Positions 1-9,655 of a stretch of DNA of 64,000 nucleotides are shown here, one piece after another; position 1 is the first letter of the stretch; each line of letters starts with the position of its first letter. The translations under genes were made by a program, and so were the position numbers. The DNA is from Noviherbaspirillum galbum. GTDB taxonomy: Bacteria > Pseudomonadota > Gammaproteobacteria > Burkholderiales > Burkholderiaceae_D. Under the pieces are notes generated by a model. It was given only the letters and a program-made list of their open reading frames with translations, was not told the DNA's origin and ran no database searches. The DNA lies in assembly GCF_010974945.1 (NCBI RefSeq), contig NZ_JAAIVB010000085.1, forward strand, positions 1-64,000, written 5' to 3'.

Positions 1-112
1 GTGGAAGTGACCGGTCGATCCATTATGTCCATGATGTCGATTGTGGACACAAACCAGGCGTGCCACACCGGTCGAATCATGCCGACGGCACATCACTTCG
101 TCCAGACGGCTC

Positions 113-2692
113 TCAAAGGACGCTTACAGTTGTCTCGACGCCTTCGGCTACGATTCGCAGCTTCATGCTATGGCCAAGCCCGATGATGGAGCGAATAATA
201 GACGTGCTGTCGTCATCCGTTCCCAAGTCGCGCACGAATGCGCGATCAATCTTCAATGCCTGGACAGGAAAACGCTTAAGATACGCCAAACTGGAGTAGC
301 CGGTCCCGAAGTCGTCGATGGACAATGCCACGCCGAGGGACCGAATTTCGTGCAACAGCCGATCAACCTCTTCGGCACGACTCATTGCTGTGCTTTCGGT
401 TACTTCAAGCTCCAGGCAATCGGGGGGCAAGTGAATGTCATCGAGGCAGCTTTGGATCATCGAAATCAAGTCGGGTTGATGAAACTGCCGCAGTGACAGA
501 TTGACAGCTACTTTTACGGGAGTGTGCAGATGTTCGCTCCACGTCCGGACCTGGCGACAGGATTCGCGAATTACCCACGCGCCAATGGGGACGATGAGGC
601 CGGTGCTTTCAGCCAAAGGAATGAAACGCGCTGGCGCAATCTCACCTAGCTGTTTGTTGCGCCAGCGAAGTAAAGCCTCGAAACCGGCGATGCGACCCGT
701 TCTGATATTGACCTTTGGCTGATAGACAACCCGGAATTCCCTATTTCCCAGAGCGCGCCGTAGCTGCGCTTCGATGTTCAACTGTTCGTCGAGTGCACGT
801 TGCGCGTCGTCAGCGACGAAATGAATAGGATCGAGATTGTCTCGTTGGGCACGGTGCTTGGCGGCGTCCGCGCGTCGCAGCAACTCATCCGCACCATGAC
901 CATCCTGGGGGAAGAGTGAAATTCCAATAACAGGGCCCAGGTAGAATTCACGTTGTCCAAGCGCGACTGGTGCGGACAGGCTTTCGTTGATTTCGATGGC
1001 AAATTGTCTGATGGCATGGGCCGTACCCTCAAACCTGATCAGGATGGCGAATTCATTGCTTTTGACGCGTGCTATGCAGTTCACTTGTCCGTTGAATTGG
1101 GACAGCAAGTGAGCGACATGGCGCATCGCATCGTCGCAAGCTGCGTGTCCGGCAAGATCAATAATGTCCTGCAGTCGTTCCAACGATACAGCTAACACTG
1201 CGAGGTGGCCACCCGTGGCGGTGCCGGTCGCGATCTCTTCATGCAGAACTCGCCTAAATTGTGTCTGGTTTGGCAACTCGGTAAGTAAGTCGAAATCGGC
1301 TAAATAAGCTAAACGCCGCTCGGCATTCTTTCTTTCCGTAATGTCTGTCAAGACGCTGACTAACTGCGGTTGACCATCCTCATCGATCAGGTGAGATGTC
1401 AATTGGATGAAACTGCGTGGTCGGTCCTGTCCATCGCGCAGATCGGTCTCAAGGGTGACAGCGCCGTTTCCTTCTAGAACTTTGCGATAAGCTTCATTAC
1501 GTTCGACCACCCCATTTTTATCCAATGCCTCTTCTTCAGGCAATCCCATAAGCATGTCAACGGACTTTCCTGTAAAGGCGGCAAAGGCGTCATTTAGCAA
1601 AACCATGCGTCTTTTGGCGTTAACTACCCAGACTGGAGTGGCAAGCGTGTTCAATGTAGCCTTCAGGTATTCGGCACTCTTGACATTCCGAGCTTCACTC
1701 GCTTTGAGTTTGGCAATGAGGTCCGCCTGTCTCGTCGCATTGCGAGCGATATGCCAGGCAAGAAAAATGACGATAAAGGATATTAGGCAGAGCAAGGCAA
1801 TGGCTATTTGCATCTGCTGGCGCCACGATGCGAGTGCGGCGGACTTGTCAAGACCCGCGATGATCACTAGTGGATAGTCGCCAGTCACGTCGTAACCATA
1901 AATACGCTTGATTCCATCAATCGGGCTTACGGTTTCGAATCCCCCGTGACCAGATTGAGGAAGATAGCGCCGAAATAAGGGCGTGAACCGAAAAGAATGG
2001 CCGATTGTGTTAGCCAGACTCGGTCCGCGCACTAGCATGGTGCCATTGAGATTTAGCAGCGTAACAGAGCCACCAGGCCCAAGGGATACAGAGTCAAATA
2101 TCTGCTGGAAGCTTGATGAATCACTCTCGGCAACAATGGTGCCAACCCGGACTCCTAGCTTATCGAGCAACGGGCGATAGAAGCGCAAGGTGGCATGGCC
2201 TGAGCGTTCGTCAATATTTGCTACGTCGACATGAAGAGATCCAATGGACGCTCCAGTCGACCCCACGACTGGCGCCGACGTCGGATTTCCGCCTCTCGGT
2301 GTCCGCTCTGCACGACGTTGAGCCAGGATACGTCCGTATTTGTCGAACACATATAGACCGATAACATACTTTTGAGCAGGATAGTCCTGTTCAAGGTAAT
2401 CCAGCCTAACTGGCGAGTTCAAGGGCGCATGCAGAAAGTCTTGTTGAACCTGGTGCAGGATTTGGTCGATGGCACGTGTTGCGGCCAGTGTTTGCGCAGC
2501 GAAAGCCGTCGAAAGATTGCGTAGATTCGTCGCTTCCTGATGCAAAGTATCACGATAGCCGAGCACAAGAACGGCACTCGTAGTCGCAAACAAACTTAGT
2601 AGCAATAGACTTGTCGCGAGGGCCAGCCGCCATCCCTGAGATAGGTGACCTCTTTTCGAAGGTTGCTTGCTATAAAACTTGTCAAACGGCAT
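113..2692 (-). CDS. dCache-PAS-GGDEF-EAL signalling protein with disrupted C-terminus
   Basis: Membrane-bound cyclic-di-GMP enzyme of 859 residues. Two membrane helices (about 24-46 and 292-314) enclose a dCache-like periplasmic sensor, followed by a PAS domain (about 335-455), a GGDEF domain (about 460-620) and an EAL domain (from about 637). The GGDEF signature is degenerate (KSNEF), so cyclase activity is unlikely. EAL motifs are present: EALLR, NLSLRQF, DDFGTGYSS, KIDRAFV. The protein stops just after VAEGVET, so the usual last stretch (QGYxFSxP) is missing. Shifted frames toward position 1 still resemble it (GMIRPVWHAWF), which points to recent indels. Probably a phosphodiesterase or a decaying one. 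No clear ribosome site precedes the ATG at 2692. Confidence 0.85.
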   Translation of the reverse strand: MPFDKFYSKQPSKRGHLSQGWRLALATSLLLLSLFATTSAVLVLGYRDTLHQEATNLRNLSTAFAAQTLAATRAIDQILHQVQQDFLHAPLNSPVRLDYLEQDYPAQKYVIGLYVFDKYGRILAQRRAERTPRGGNPTSAPVVGSTGASIGSLHVDVANIDERSGHATLRFYRPLLDKLGVRVGTIVAESDSSSFQQIFDSVSLGPGGSVTLLNLNGTMLVRGPSLANTIGHSFRFTPLFRRYLPQSGHGGFETVSPIDGIKRIYGYDVTGDYPLVIIAGLDKSAALASWRQQMQIAIALLCLISFIVIFLAWHIARNATRQADLIAKLKASEARNVKSAEYLKATLNTLATPVWVVNAKRRMVLLNDAFAAFTGKSVDMLMGLPEEEALDKNGVVERNEAYRKVLEGNGAVTLETDLRDGQDRPRSFIQLTSHLIDEDGQPQLVSVLTDITERKNAERRLAYLADFDLLTELPNQTQFRRVLHEEIATGTATGGHLAVLAVSLERLQDIIDLAGHAACDDAMRHVAHLLSQFNGQVNCIARVKSNEFAILIRFEGTAHAIRQFAIEINESLSAPVALGQREFYLGPVIGISLFPQDGHGADELLRRADAAKHRAQRDNLDPIHFVADDAQRALDEQLNIEAQLRRALGNREFRVVYQPKVNIRTGRIAGFEALLRWRNKQLGEIAPARFIPLAESTGLIVPIGAWVIRESCRQVRTWSEHLHTPVKVAVNLSLRQFHQPDLISMIQSCLDDIHLPPDCLELEVTESTAMSRAEEVDRLLHEIRSLGVALSIDDFGTGYSSLAYLKRFPVQALKIDRAFVRDLGTDDDSTSIIRSIIGLGHSMKLRIVAEGVETTVSVL

Positions 2693-3264
2693 AAGAAGGA
2701 ACGCTCGCGGGAAGTTTGCAACATTGAAACGGGATTGACTGCATTGACAGCGTTAGAGGCGACGTCTGAGACAGAATTCATTGTTGGAAAAGCGTTGCCA
2801 TACACCGGAAAAAGGAGGGGCAATATCAATTCAGCGCAAGCGGGTCCAAGACCGCCGACGCTATAGCGTTCAAACCCGCTCAACTCTAAGAATGAATTGT
2901 CAGAGGTTTCGTAGACACACTCGATGCACTTGATCCAGTTAATGCACGTCAGCTATCGAGATTAGGCTACTTCCGGTCTGGGCCACACCCGGCAGTTCAT
3001 GTTTAGCAAACCGATGTCTGGAACGTGGGAAAAGGTGTTGTCCAGTCTCGGTAATATTGCGAACTCCAGAAAATGGGTCCGGTTAGCGTGCACCTAGATT
3101 GATGTAGCTACGAGCGCACGTTAGCCCTCGTTCGCCCCCTGCCGGTGACGGTTTGGAAAGCTGCCTATAGTTGCTGTGCTGACAAATCAAATGTGCATCA
3201 CTTCAGACAAGGTGCAGGCTTGCCGCATAATGGTCTGATAAATTCATTGTGGATGAGACACCAA
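2693..3264. other. Intergenic, no gene recognised
   Basis: Lower-GC stretch between the GGDEF-EAL start and a small rightward gene. It must hold both promoters. I see no convincing gene, hairpin or repeat. Confidence 0.5.
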
Positions 3265-3513
3265 ATGATCATCAACAGCATTGAGGATCGGTACGGTTTA
3301 AATTGCGTTGACGTAATTGGTCTTCCCGATGGACAGTTCACGTTTAAGGTGTTCCGCAAAGACCCGGAAGACCAAGGACGGTGGACTCTCGTCGGTGATT
3401 ATTCCGGGCTTCGATTCAGTACCGAGGAACAAGCCATCCAGCACGCCGCCACACAAGTTCGGTGGCTGGAAGAGCTACACCACTCGTCGCCACTTTACAA
3501 ACCACATGACTAA
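3265..3513 (+). CDS. Small hypothetical protein
   Basis: 82 residues from the ATG at 3265 (MIINSIEDRYGL). The frame is open further upstream to 3145, but that extension looks non-coding. The protein is hydrophilic with no membrane segment or cysteine pair. The phrase DGQFTFKVFRKD followed by GDYSGLRFSTEEQAIQHA resembles small conserved Burkholderiales proteins of unknown function. It is not in an operon. Function unknown. Confidence 0.5.
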   Translation: MIINSIEDRYGLNCVDVIGLPDGQFTFKVFRKDPEDQGRWTLVGDYSGLRFSTEEQAIQHAATQVRWLEELHHSSPLYKPHD

Positions 3514-4218
3514 ATCCAGTTACCTTATCCGCGGTGTTTTCTCACTTGAGCACATACTGCAATCGTGGAACTTAACATGCAAGTTGAGTCATCTACAAAT
3601 GTGTCGGCCGTCAGTTCGGGAAAAGCCCGCTGCCCACCATGGGTCCATGCCGTATGAAAACGCTAAGACCGTGCGCCACCCTAACTAGTTGTAGGTAAAT
3701 GGCCGCTATCGGGATGCCGCGATGACAGCTTAGGGTCGTTTTGAGCCGGTCGCCTTCATCTCGGCTACGTCGGCTTAACTCCGTAGAACAGACCTTCGGA
3801 TGTGAACTTAACTATGACGTTTCACCCACAAAAAGAAATACGCTCACACCCGGTAGCTTATTGATTCATAAGCAGTTGGGCGCGAGCGTATTTATGACGA
3901 TGTGCAGGCAGGATTAAAGCTCCAAAAGCCAAGTGTAGGGACTGTGGTGGGAAGCAGGTCAGTTGCAGTAACCATGACTGCAAGGCCGCCTCGCTTTGAC
4001 GCCCTACGATCGCTCTTTGCAAAATCATTACGTCACAAGCGCCATAAATTGATCACGCATCCGGCCAGGCTGCTACCTGAAATCGCAGCAAGATAAAAAC
4101 TTGTGAAATTGTCTCGAATGTGACTGACACCGACCTGAAGTCGTTTTACACTCGTGACAAACGCAAGGAACATTGCGAGTGAAGTCGCGCAAAACCAAAA
4201 ACCCAAAGAGGAGACACC
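3514..4218. other. Long intergenic region containing a structured repeat
   Basis: No supported gene in about 700 bases. The main content is repeat copy A (about 3820-3910). Downstream of the repeat, one frame near 3905-3970 gives a cysteine-rich stretch (KCRDCGGKQ) that could be a transposase zinc-ribbon remnant, but it is soon interrupted by stops. Confidence 0.45.
3820..3910. repeat. Structured direct repeat, copy A
   Basis: Two nested inverted repeats are visible. Outer arms AAATACGCTC (3836-3845) and GAGCGTATTT (3884-3893) are perfect. Inner arms GCTTAT (3856-3861) and ATAAGC (3868-3873) enclose a six-base loop. A diverged copy in the same orientation lies at about 7464-7555. The two bracket the binding-protein/DUF2855/TetR segment. 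Confidence 0.7.
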
Positions 4219-5346
4219 ATGAAGTCACATGTTATAGCCGCTGCATTGGCAGCCGGCTTATTCTTTAATTTTGCCATTGCGGGTGAAGTTAAAATCGGCA
4301 GCGTCACTGGGATCACCGGCCCCTTAGCCCTTACCACGACGGACATCCTCAAGATGACTTATGGATATCTGGAGATGGTTAACGATCAGGGCGGCATCAA
4401 CGGGAACAAACTGACGTTGGTCACGCGCGATGATGGCTACGATCCCAAAAAAACTGCCCCGCTTGTTGAAGATATCATCGAAAAGGACCACGTCGTTGCG
4501 CTAGTCAACGGTGCAGGCACATCAAATACGGCGGTACTGACCAAGACAGGCGTATTGAACAAGCATAAGGTGCCTCTGGTCGGGGTATTTAGTGGCTCCG
4601 AAGCGATCCGCGGCACGGGCTCCGAACAAATTTTCCATACGAGACCGTCCTACAACGACGAAATCGTCAAGATTTGCCGGCTATTGTCGACGCTTGGGCT
4701 GAAGCGTGTTGCGGTCCTGTATCAGGAAGACGCTTTTGGCGCCAGCATTATGGATAGCGTAAGCAAAGCATCACAGGAGTTCAAGTTTGATGTGACGCTA
4801 AAGCAAAGCTACAAATTTGGAGAAAGTGATTTTGCCACGCACGCGAATAATATTTCCGACTCAAAGCCGCAGGCAATTCTTCTGATGGGTGTGCCAGAAG
4901 CCGTTTACCGCTTCATGAAGGCGTACAACGCCCCAATTGGCGCGGCACAGATCTACGCGCTTTCATTCGTGACGCCGCAAGGGCTGGCTGACTTTGCCGG
5001 TCAGGAGAAAATTCGCGGCATCGGGATTAGCCAGGTCGTTCCAAATCCGAATTCGAGTGCGCTACCACTGAGCAGAGAATTCAAGACGTTCATGCAAACG
5101 CCATATGCGAAAGGAGCCGTGGCCAGTCCACTCACCTTCGAGGCCTTCCTGAATGTCAGGTTGGCGGTGGAAGCGATCAGGCTTGCTGGACCTCAGCCGA
5201 CAGCGGAGAAAGTAACGCAGGCGTTGACATCAATGAAAAACTTCAAGTTAGGCGGATTTGCAATCAATTTTACGGACACCAATCGACGCGGATCGTCATA
5301 TCTGGATATTGCTGTGATTGGTCGCAATGCCCGCTTGTCCTACTGA
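4219..5346 (+). CDS. Branched-chain amino acid-type ABC transporter substrate-binding protein (orphan)
   Basis: 375-residue periplasmic binding protein of the Peripla_BP_6 (LivJ-like) family. A signal peptide (residues 1-22, ending FAIAG) is followed by the family opening VKIGSVTGITGPLA and internal motifs such as VLYQEDAFGASI. The start is set by GAGGAGACACC upstream of the ATG. No permease or ATPase is adjacent, so it must use transporter parts encoded elsewhere or act as a sensor ligand protein. The ligand cannot be read from sequence; family members bind amino acids, amides or aromatic acids. GC is lower than in the clusters to the right. Confidence 0.85.
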   Translation: MKSHVIAAALAAGLFFNFAIAGEVKIGSVTGITGPLALTTTDILKMTYGYLEMVNDQGGINGNKLTLVTRDDGYDPKKTAPLVEDIIEKDHVVALVNGAGTSNTAVLTKTGVLNKHKVPLVGVFSGSEAIRGTGSEQIFHTRPSYNDEIVKICRLLSTLGLKRVAVLYQEDAFGASIMDSVSKASQEFKFDVTLKQSYKFGESDFATHANNISDSKPQAILLMGVPEAVYRFMKAYNAPIGAAQIYALSFVTPQGLADFAGQEKIRGIGISQVVPNPNSSALPLSREFKTFMQTPYAKGAVASPLTFEAFLNVRLAVEAIRLAGPQPTAEKVTQALTSMKNFKLGGFAINFTDTNRRGSSYLDIAVIGRNARLSY

Positions 5347-5506
5347 AGAATTTTTGTGAGCTATAGCAGTGGACGAAGCTGGCCGCTTGCACAAAGAACT
5401 CTTAAGTCCGTTGCGATACTTAAGTGAAGGGCAGTATTCGGATAGACCACAGTCAGCAATGGGTTCAGGGCGAGTGAAAACGTTTCTTCCATTCACCCTT
5501 AGACAG

Positions 5507-6622
5507 TCAGGCCGTCTGGTCCAGACGCACGACATGTCCTTTCTGCGGATCTATCCAGCCAACGTGGAGGTTTTTGATCAGGCGCCGCGCCTCTTCGTAA
5601 CCTTCGCTTTCCGCGACTTCCATGCGTAACTGTCCTTCATCACTCACCCAACCGATAAAGTCCATTTGCGCAGCATTGAAACGCTGGTTGACGACGTCAT
5701 GTCCCCAATCGCTGTTTCTTTTGCGGATCTGTACAGGAGCGAAATAGAACTCCGGCTTCGGGCCTGGCAAAGCGGTATCGCGCAGGAAGGACGTGTTTTG
5801 CGCCGAGCCGGCGAAGCAGTCATAGACCAGGAAGTCGGCGAAGCGGTGGTGGATTTTTGCGCGCAAGTCTTCATTGCCGGAGAAATCCAGGTAAAGGGTC
5901 GGCACATCAGCGCGCAGGCGGTCAATCTGCTCATAAGTGACGCTTTCGTGATAGCACCCAAGTCCATCGACGAATTCCTGGTTGCCTGCCGATGTCACGC
6001 CGATCAATCGAACATCGGCCTTGCCCATCAGGCAGAAAGCCGTCCCGTAGGCGGTCTTGCTGGAGGCGCTCGACACGACGATCTGCCGGGCGCCGAAGAA
6101 GTCGTTGTCCTGCAAGAAGTCGGCGCCCATGAACGAAGTGATGAATAAGGGGCGAACCAGCATCTGGTAATTTTCCAAGGCGTGCCGGTATGCCGGATCG
6201 GCACTGCAGCGCATGTACTGGTTGTATGCGGAGGTCAGGTGCAGGCGATGCTCGGCGCCGTCATAGAAACCACGACGCTTTACCCGCACGGCTTTCATCT
6301 TGATATGACTGGCGACGGGATAGTAACCGTAGAAGCGCTCCCCAACTTCCACCCCTTCGGCATTCGACCTGATGACATCGGCGAACCCCCACGCCGGCAT
6401 ATGTCCCCAGCCAGGTTCTCCGGTGGGGAAGAATCCCCAGTATTGCATCGCGTCTCCGAACGCAGCATAAGTGATGTTGTTCGTGGTCACGGCCACGCGG
6501 TCGATTTTCAGTATCACCTCTCCTTCCGCCAATGCCAACGGCATTTCCACGGTATCGATCCGGCTCTCGCCAAGTGCGCGTTTATTGGTCAGCAGGCGTG
6601 TTACATTCAAGGAATCACTCAT
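5507..6622 (-). CDS. DUF2855 family protein
   Basis: 371 residues matching the DUF2855 family, a medium-chain-reductase-like fold. The N-terminal region has the family phrases TTNNITYAAFGDAMQYWGFF and GWGHMPAWGFADV. A nucleotide-binding-like segment follows around residues 175-215 (IVVSSASSKTAYGTAF). The start at 6622 has a purine-rich GGAGAGAG upstream. It is divergent from the TetR gene with only 29 bp between them, so the regulator probably controls it. Members are predicted oxidoreductases and the substrate is unknown. Confidence 0.8.
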   Translation of the reverse strand: MSDSLNVTRLLTNKRALGESRIDTVEMPLALAEGEVILKIDRVAVTTNNITYAAFGDAMQYWGFFPTGEPGWGHMPAWGFADVIRSNAEGVEVGERFYGYYPVASHIKMKAVRVKRRGFYDGAEHRLHLTSAYNQYMRCSADPAYRHALENYQMLVRPLFITSFMGADFLQDNDFFGARQIVVSSASSKTAYGTAFCLMGKADVRLIGVTSAGNQEFVDGLGCYHESVTYEQIDRLRADVPTLYLDFSGNEDLRAKIHHRFADFLVYDCFAGSAQNTSFLRDTALPGPKPEFYFAPVQIRKRNSDWGHDVVNQRFNAAQMDFIGWVSDEGQLRMEVAESEGYEEARRLIKNLHVGWIDPQKGHVVRLDQTA

Positions 6623-6651
6623 CTCTCTCTCCTTTTTTACGGTAAAGATGC

Positions 6652-7380
6652 ATGCCTACAATGTATCGAAAGCGGGCAGCCGACAGGTTCGGAAAAAGCT
6701 CGTCCGGGTGGTCTGCCGCCAAACCTCTCAAACGGCCAAGCCAGGCCCGCGCCAAGTTCACCGTCCAGGCGATTTTTGACGCATTTGTTCGGATTTGGCG
6801 GACCAAGGGATGGGAGGGCGTTACCACGCGCGCGGTTGCGCTGGAAACAGGGGTTTCCGTAGGAACCCTGTATGACTATTTCCCCAACAAGGAAGCGCTG
6901 CTATCGGGTTATGTCCGTCATTGCATTGATGCACTCCTCGTCGCGATCGAGGTCCAGGTCATTCAACCGGTGGGCCTCGCCTGGGATGAGCGCATGCGTC
7001 GTCTGGTCCGGTTGACCGGGGAGATCAAACCTCAAGACCTGCCCTATTTTGACGTGGCGATGCTACGGCTGGAAAGTGTTATCGCGGAGCCAAAACATCA
7101 TCGACGGGTGTTCGAGGAGCTCTGCGCAAAGTGGATCAAGGCAATGACAGCATGTCCTGATTTCCCTGGAAGGCTGGATCCGGACACCGTGAAAATCCTG
7201 TTTGCTTCCGTATGGGGAGCGAGGCGATATCTCCTGCTGCTGGACATGGACGAAGGCTTCCAGCGGCGCTGGATCGAGGAGACGACGCAATCGTGCTTGT
7301 CGCGGTTGCAACAGATCGCCACCTCGGTCGGGGTAGAGGCGCTGGGGTACGAAGCAGAACCTTCGCCTCAGAACATATGA
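6652..7380 (+). CDS. TetR family transcriptional regulator
   Basis: 242 residues. The N-terminal helix-turn-helix (about residues 40-90) shows the TetR pattern TTRAVALETGVSVGTLYDYFPNKEALL. The C-terminal ligand domain is all-alpha and unassigned. A second ATG lies at 6661, so the exact start is uncertain. Divergent from the DUF2855 gene with overlapping promoter space, which suggests local repression of both. Confidence 0.85.
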   Translation: MPTMYRKRAADRFGKSSSGWSAAKPLKRPSQARAKFTVQAIFDAFVRIWRTKGWEGVTTRAVALETGVSVGTLYDYFPNKEALLSGYVRHCIDALLVAIEVQVIQPVGLAWDERMRRLVRLTGEIKPQDLPYFDVAMLRLESVIAEPKHHRRVFEELCAKWIKAMTACPDFPGRLDPDTVKILFASVWGARRYLLLLDMDEGFQRRWIEETTQSCLSRLQQIATSVGVEALGYEAEPSPQNI

Positions 7381-7463
7381 AAACGACCCCATGAATTGCC
7401 GTCGATACAAAACAAATCAAGGCCTAGAGCAGCGGACATTCGCATGTAAGCTTAACCAATAAG

Positions 7464-7555
7464 GTTCAGCCCCAGAAGCAAATACGCCCACACCCTGACG
7501 CTTATTGGTGAACAAGCATTTGGATGTGAGCGTACTTATGCCGATGTGCGCCGGC
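7464..7555. repeat. Structured direct repeat, copy B
   Basis: Diverged copy of the element at 3820-3910, same orientation. It keeps AAATACGC (from 7480), the inner GCTTATT...AACAAGC arms and the far arm TGTGAGCGTACTT, followed by the shared GATGTGC. It lies between the convergent ends of the TetR and leuD genes, so it could act as a bidirectional stem-loop there. Confidence 0.65.
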
Positions 7556-7570
7556 AACCTGGCGTAGCCT

Positions 7571-8215
7571 TCACTTCTGGTCGAGCAGCCAGGGCGATTC
7601 GGCCTTCAGCCGCTCTTCATACGCCCGGATCTTCCCGGCGTGCTGCAGCGAAAGGCCAATGTCATCCAGCCCATGAAGCAGGCAGTGCTTGCGAAACGTA
7701 TCGACGTCGAAGCCGAAGACGGTGCCGGACGGCGTGCGTACCCGCTGGGTTTCCAGGTCCACGTCAAGCCGATAGCCGGGAGTGGATAAGGTTTCGGCAA
7801 ACAACAGGTCGACGGCCTCGGGCGGCAATGCGACCGGCAGCAAGCCGTTCTTGAAGCAGTTGTTGTAGAAGATGTCGGCGAAACTGGGTGCGATGATGAC
7901 GCGGATGCCGAAGTCCAGCAATGCCCACGGCGCATGTTCGCGGGACGAGCCGCAGCCGAAGTTTTCCCGGGCAAGGATGATTTCGGCGCCCTGGTAGCGC
8001 GGCTGGTTGAGAACGAAATCCATGTTCTTCGGCCTGGCGGAACAGTCCATGTCCGGTTCCCCGTGGTCGAGGTAGCGCCATTCGTCGAACAGGTTGGGAC
8101 CGAATCCGGTCCGGGTGACGCGTTTCAGGAATTGTTTCGGAATGATGGCATCGGTGTCGATGTTCGACCGGTCGAGAGGCAGTACCAATCCTTGCAGACG
8201 CTGGAATGCTTGCAT
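7571..8215 (-). CDS. leuD: LeuD-type dehydratase small subunit
   Basis: 214 residues from the ATG at 8215. Swivel-domain subunit of the isopropylmalate/(R)-2-methylmalate dehydratase family. Hallmarks are [13 protein letters not shown] near the N-terminus and [16 protein letters not shown] in the middle. It works with the LeuC-type large subunit encoded 13 bp upstream. In leucine synthesis the pair isomerises isopropylmalate, but leuB and leuA are not here. The neighbours are a CoA-transferase and an HMG-CoA-lyase homologue, so hydration of citraconate to (R)-citramalate is more likely. The substrate is an inference. Last gene of the leftward operon. Confidence 0.9.
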   Translation of the reverse strand: MQAFQRLQGLVLPLDRSNIDTDAIIPKQFLKRVTRTGFGPNLFDEWRYLDHGEPDMDCSARPKNMDFVLNQPRYQGAEIILARENFGCGSSREHAPWALLDFGIRVIIAPSFADIFYNNCFKNGLLPVALPPEAVDLLFAETLSTPGYRLDVDLETQRVRTPSGTVFGFDVDTFRKHCLLHGLDDIGLSLQHAGKIRAYEERLKAESPWLLDQK

Positions 8216-8228
8216 GCGGTGTTTCTCC

Positions 8229-9632
8229 TCAAATGCGGCTGGCGTCTTCGAAATGTCCCGCGATCGCGGCGGCGGCGGCCATCGCCGGACTGACCAGATG
8301 GGTCCGGCCGCCCGCGCCCTGCCTGCCCTCGAAATTCCGGTTCGAGGTGGAGGCGCAGCGTTCGCCCCTGCCCAGCCTGTCATCGTTCATGCCAAGGCAC
8401 ATGGAACATCCCGGTTCGCGCCATTCGAATCCGGCATCGGTAAAGACCTTGTCCAGGCCTTCCGCTTCGGCCTGCCGGCGCACGAGGCCCGAGCCCGGCA
8501 CGACCAGCGCCTGGCGGATGTTGCCGGCTACCGACTTGCACTTGACCACGGCGGCGGCCGAGCGCAAATCCTCGATCCTTGAATTGGTGCAGGAACCGAT
8601 GAAAATCTTGTCGAGCATGATCGAGCGGATCGGCGTGTTCGGCTGCAGTCCCATGTATTCCAGGGCGCGCTGCATGGCGTCGCGCCGCACCGGATCGGCG
8701 ATCGTTGCGGGATCGGGCACCTGCCCATCGATGCTCGACACCATCTCGGGCGAGGTGCCCCAGGTGACCTGCGGACGGATCGCCGCCGCATCCAGGTGGA
8801 CCTCGCGGTCGAAAGGCGCATCCGGATCGGAATGCAGCCCGCGCCATTGCGATACCGCGCGCTGCCAGTCCGCTCCTTTCGGCGCGAAGGGCCGGCCCTC
8901 CAGGTAGGCGATCGTCTTGTCGTCGACCGCAATCATGCCCAGGCGGGCGCCGGACTCGATCGACATGTTGCACAGGGTCATGCGCCCCTCCATCGACAAG
9001 TCACGGATCGCTTCGCCGGCATACTCGATGGCGTAGCCGGTCGCCCCCGCCGTTCCTATCGTGCCGATCATGTGGAGGGCGATGTCCTTGGCGCTCACTC
9101 CCGGTGCCAGCCTGCCGTCGACCCGCACCAGCATCGTTCGGGATTTCTTGGTCAGCAAGGTTTGCGTCGCCAGCACGTGTTCCACTTCCGAGGTGCCGAT
9201 GCCGAACGCCATCGCGGCAAACGCCCCGTGCGTCGACGTGTGGGAGTCGCCGCACACCACCGTCATGCCTGGAAGCGTCGCGCCTTGCTCGGGGCCGATC
9301 ACATGCACGATGCCCTGGCGCGGATCGTCCAGCCCGAAGTAAGGCAGGTGGAATTGATCGACGTTGCGCGCCAGCGTTTCGACCTGGGTGCGCGATACGG
9401 CATCGGGAATGCCTTGGCTGCGATTGACCGTAGGGATGTTGTGGTCGGCCACCGCCATGTTGGCATGGATGCGCCAGACCGGGCGGCCGTTCAGGCGCAG
9501 CCCGTCGAATGCCTGCGGGCTGGTCACCTCGTTGACCAGGTGCCGGTTGATGTAGAGCAGGGCGGTGCCATGTTCGTCTTCATGCACGACGTGCTGGTCC
9601 CACAGCTTTTCGTAAAGGGTTCTTGCCACCAT
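8229..9632 (-). CDS. leuC: LeuC-type dehydratase large subunit
   Basis: 467 residues, the usual length for LeuC. Aconitase-fold subunit with a 4Fe-4S cluster: ligand cysteines occur in [13 protein letters not shown] and CSMCLGMN. The active-site region [26 protein letters not shown] is intact. The start is the ATG at 9632 ([16 protein letters not shown]); the frame runs further upstream but overlaps the CoA-transferase. Forms a heterodimer with the LeuD-type subunit just downstream. Operon context suggests citraconate/(R)-citramalate rather than isopropylmalate as substrate. The sequence alone cannot separate the two. Confidence 0.9.
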   Translation of the reverse strand: MVARTLYEKLWDQHVVHEDEHGTALLYINRHLVNEVTSPQAFDGLRLNGRPVWRIHANMAVADHNIPTVNRSQGIPDAVSRTQVETLARNVDQFHLPYFGLDDPRQGIVHVIGPEQGATLPGMTVVCGDSHTSTHGAFAAMAFGIGTSEVEHVLATQTLLTKKSRTMLVRVDGRLAPGVSAKDIALHMIGTIGTAGATGYAIEYAGEAIRDLSMEGRMTLCNMSIESGARLGMIAVDDKTIAYLEGRPFAPKGADWQRAVSQWRGLHSDPDAPFDREVHLDAAAIRPQVTWGTSPEMVSSIDGQVPDPATIADPVRRDAMQRALEYMGLQPNTPIRSIMLDKIFIGSCTNSRIEDLRSAAAVVKCKSVAGNIRQALVVPGSGLVRRQAEAEGLDKVFTDAGFEWREPGCSMCLGMNDDRLGRGERCASTSNRNFEGRQGAGGRTHLVSPAMAAAAAIAGHFEDASRI

Positions 9633-9655
9633 GGCTTCTCCTGCGCCGTCCTTGA

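Noticed and set aside
3905-3970. Cysteine-rich frame after repeat A as an insertion-sequence transposase
   Set aside because: Only one CxxC-like motif before stops; no further transposase similarity or terminal repeats.
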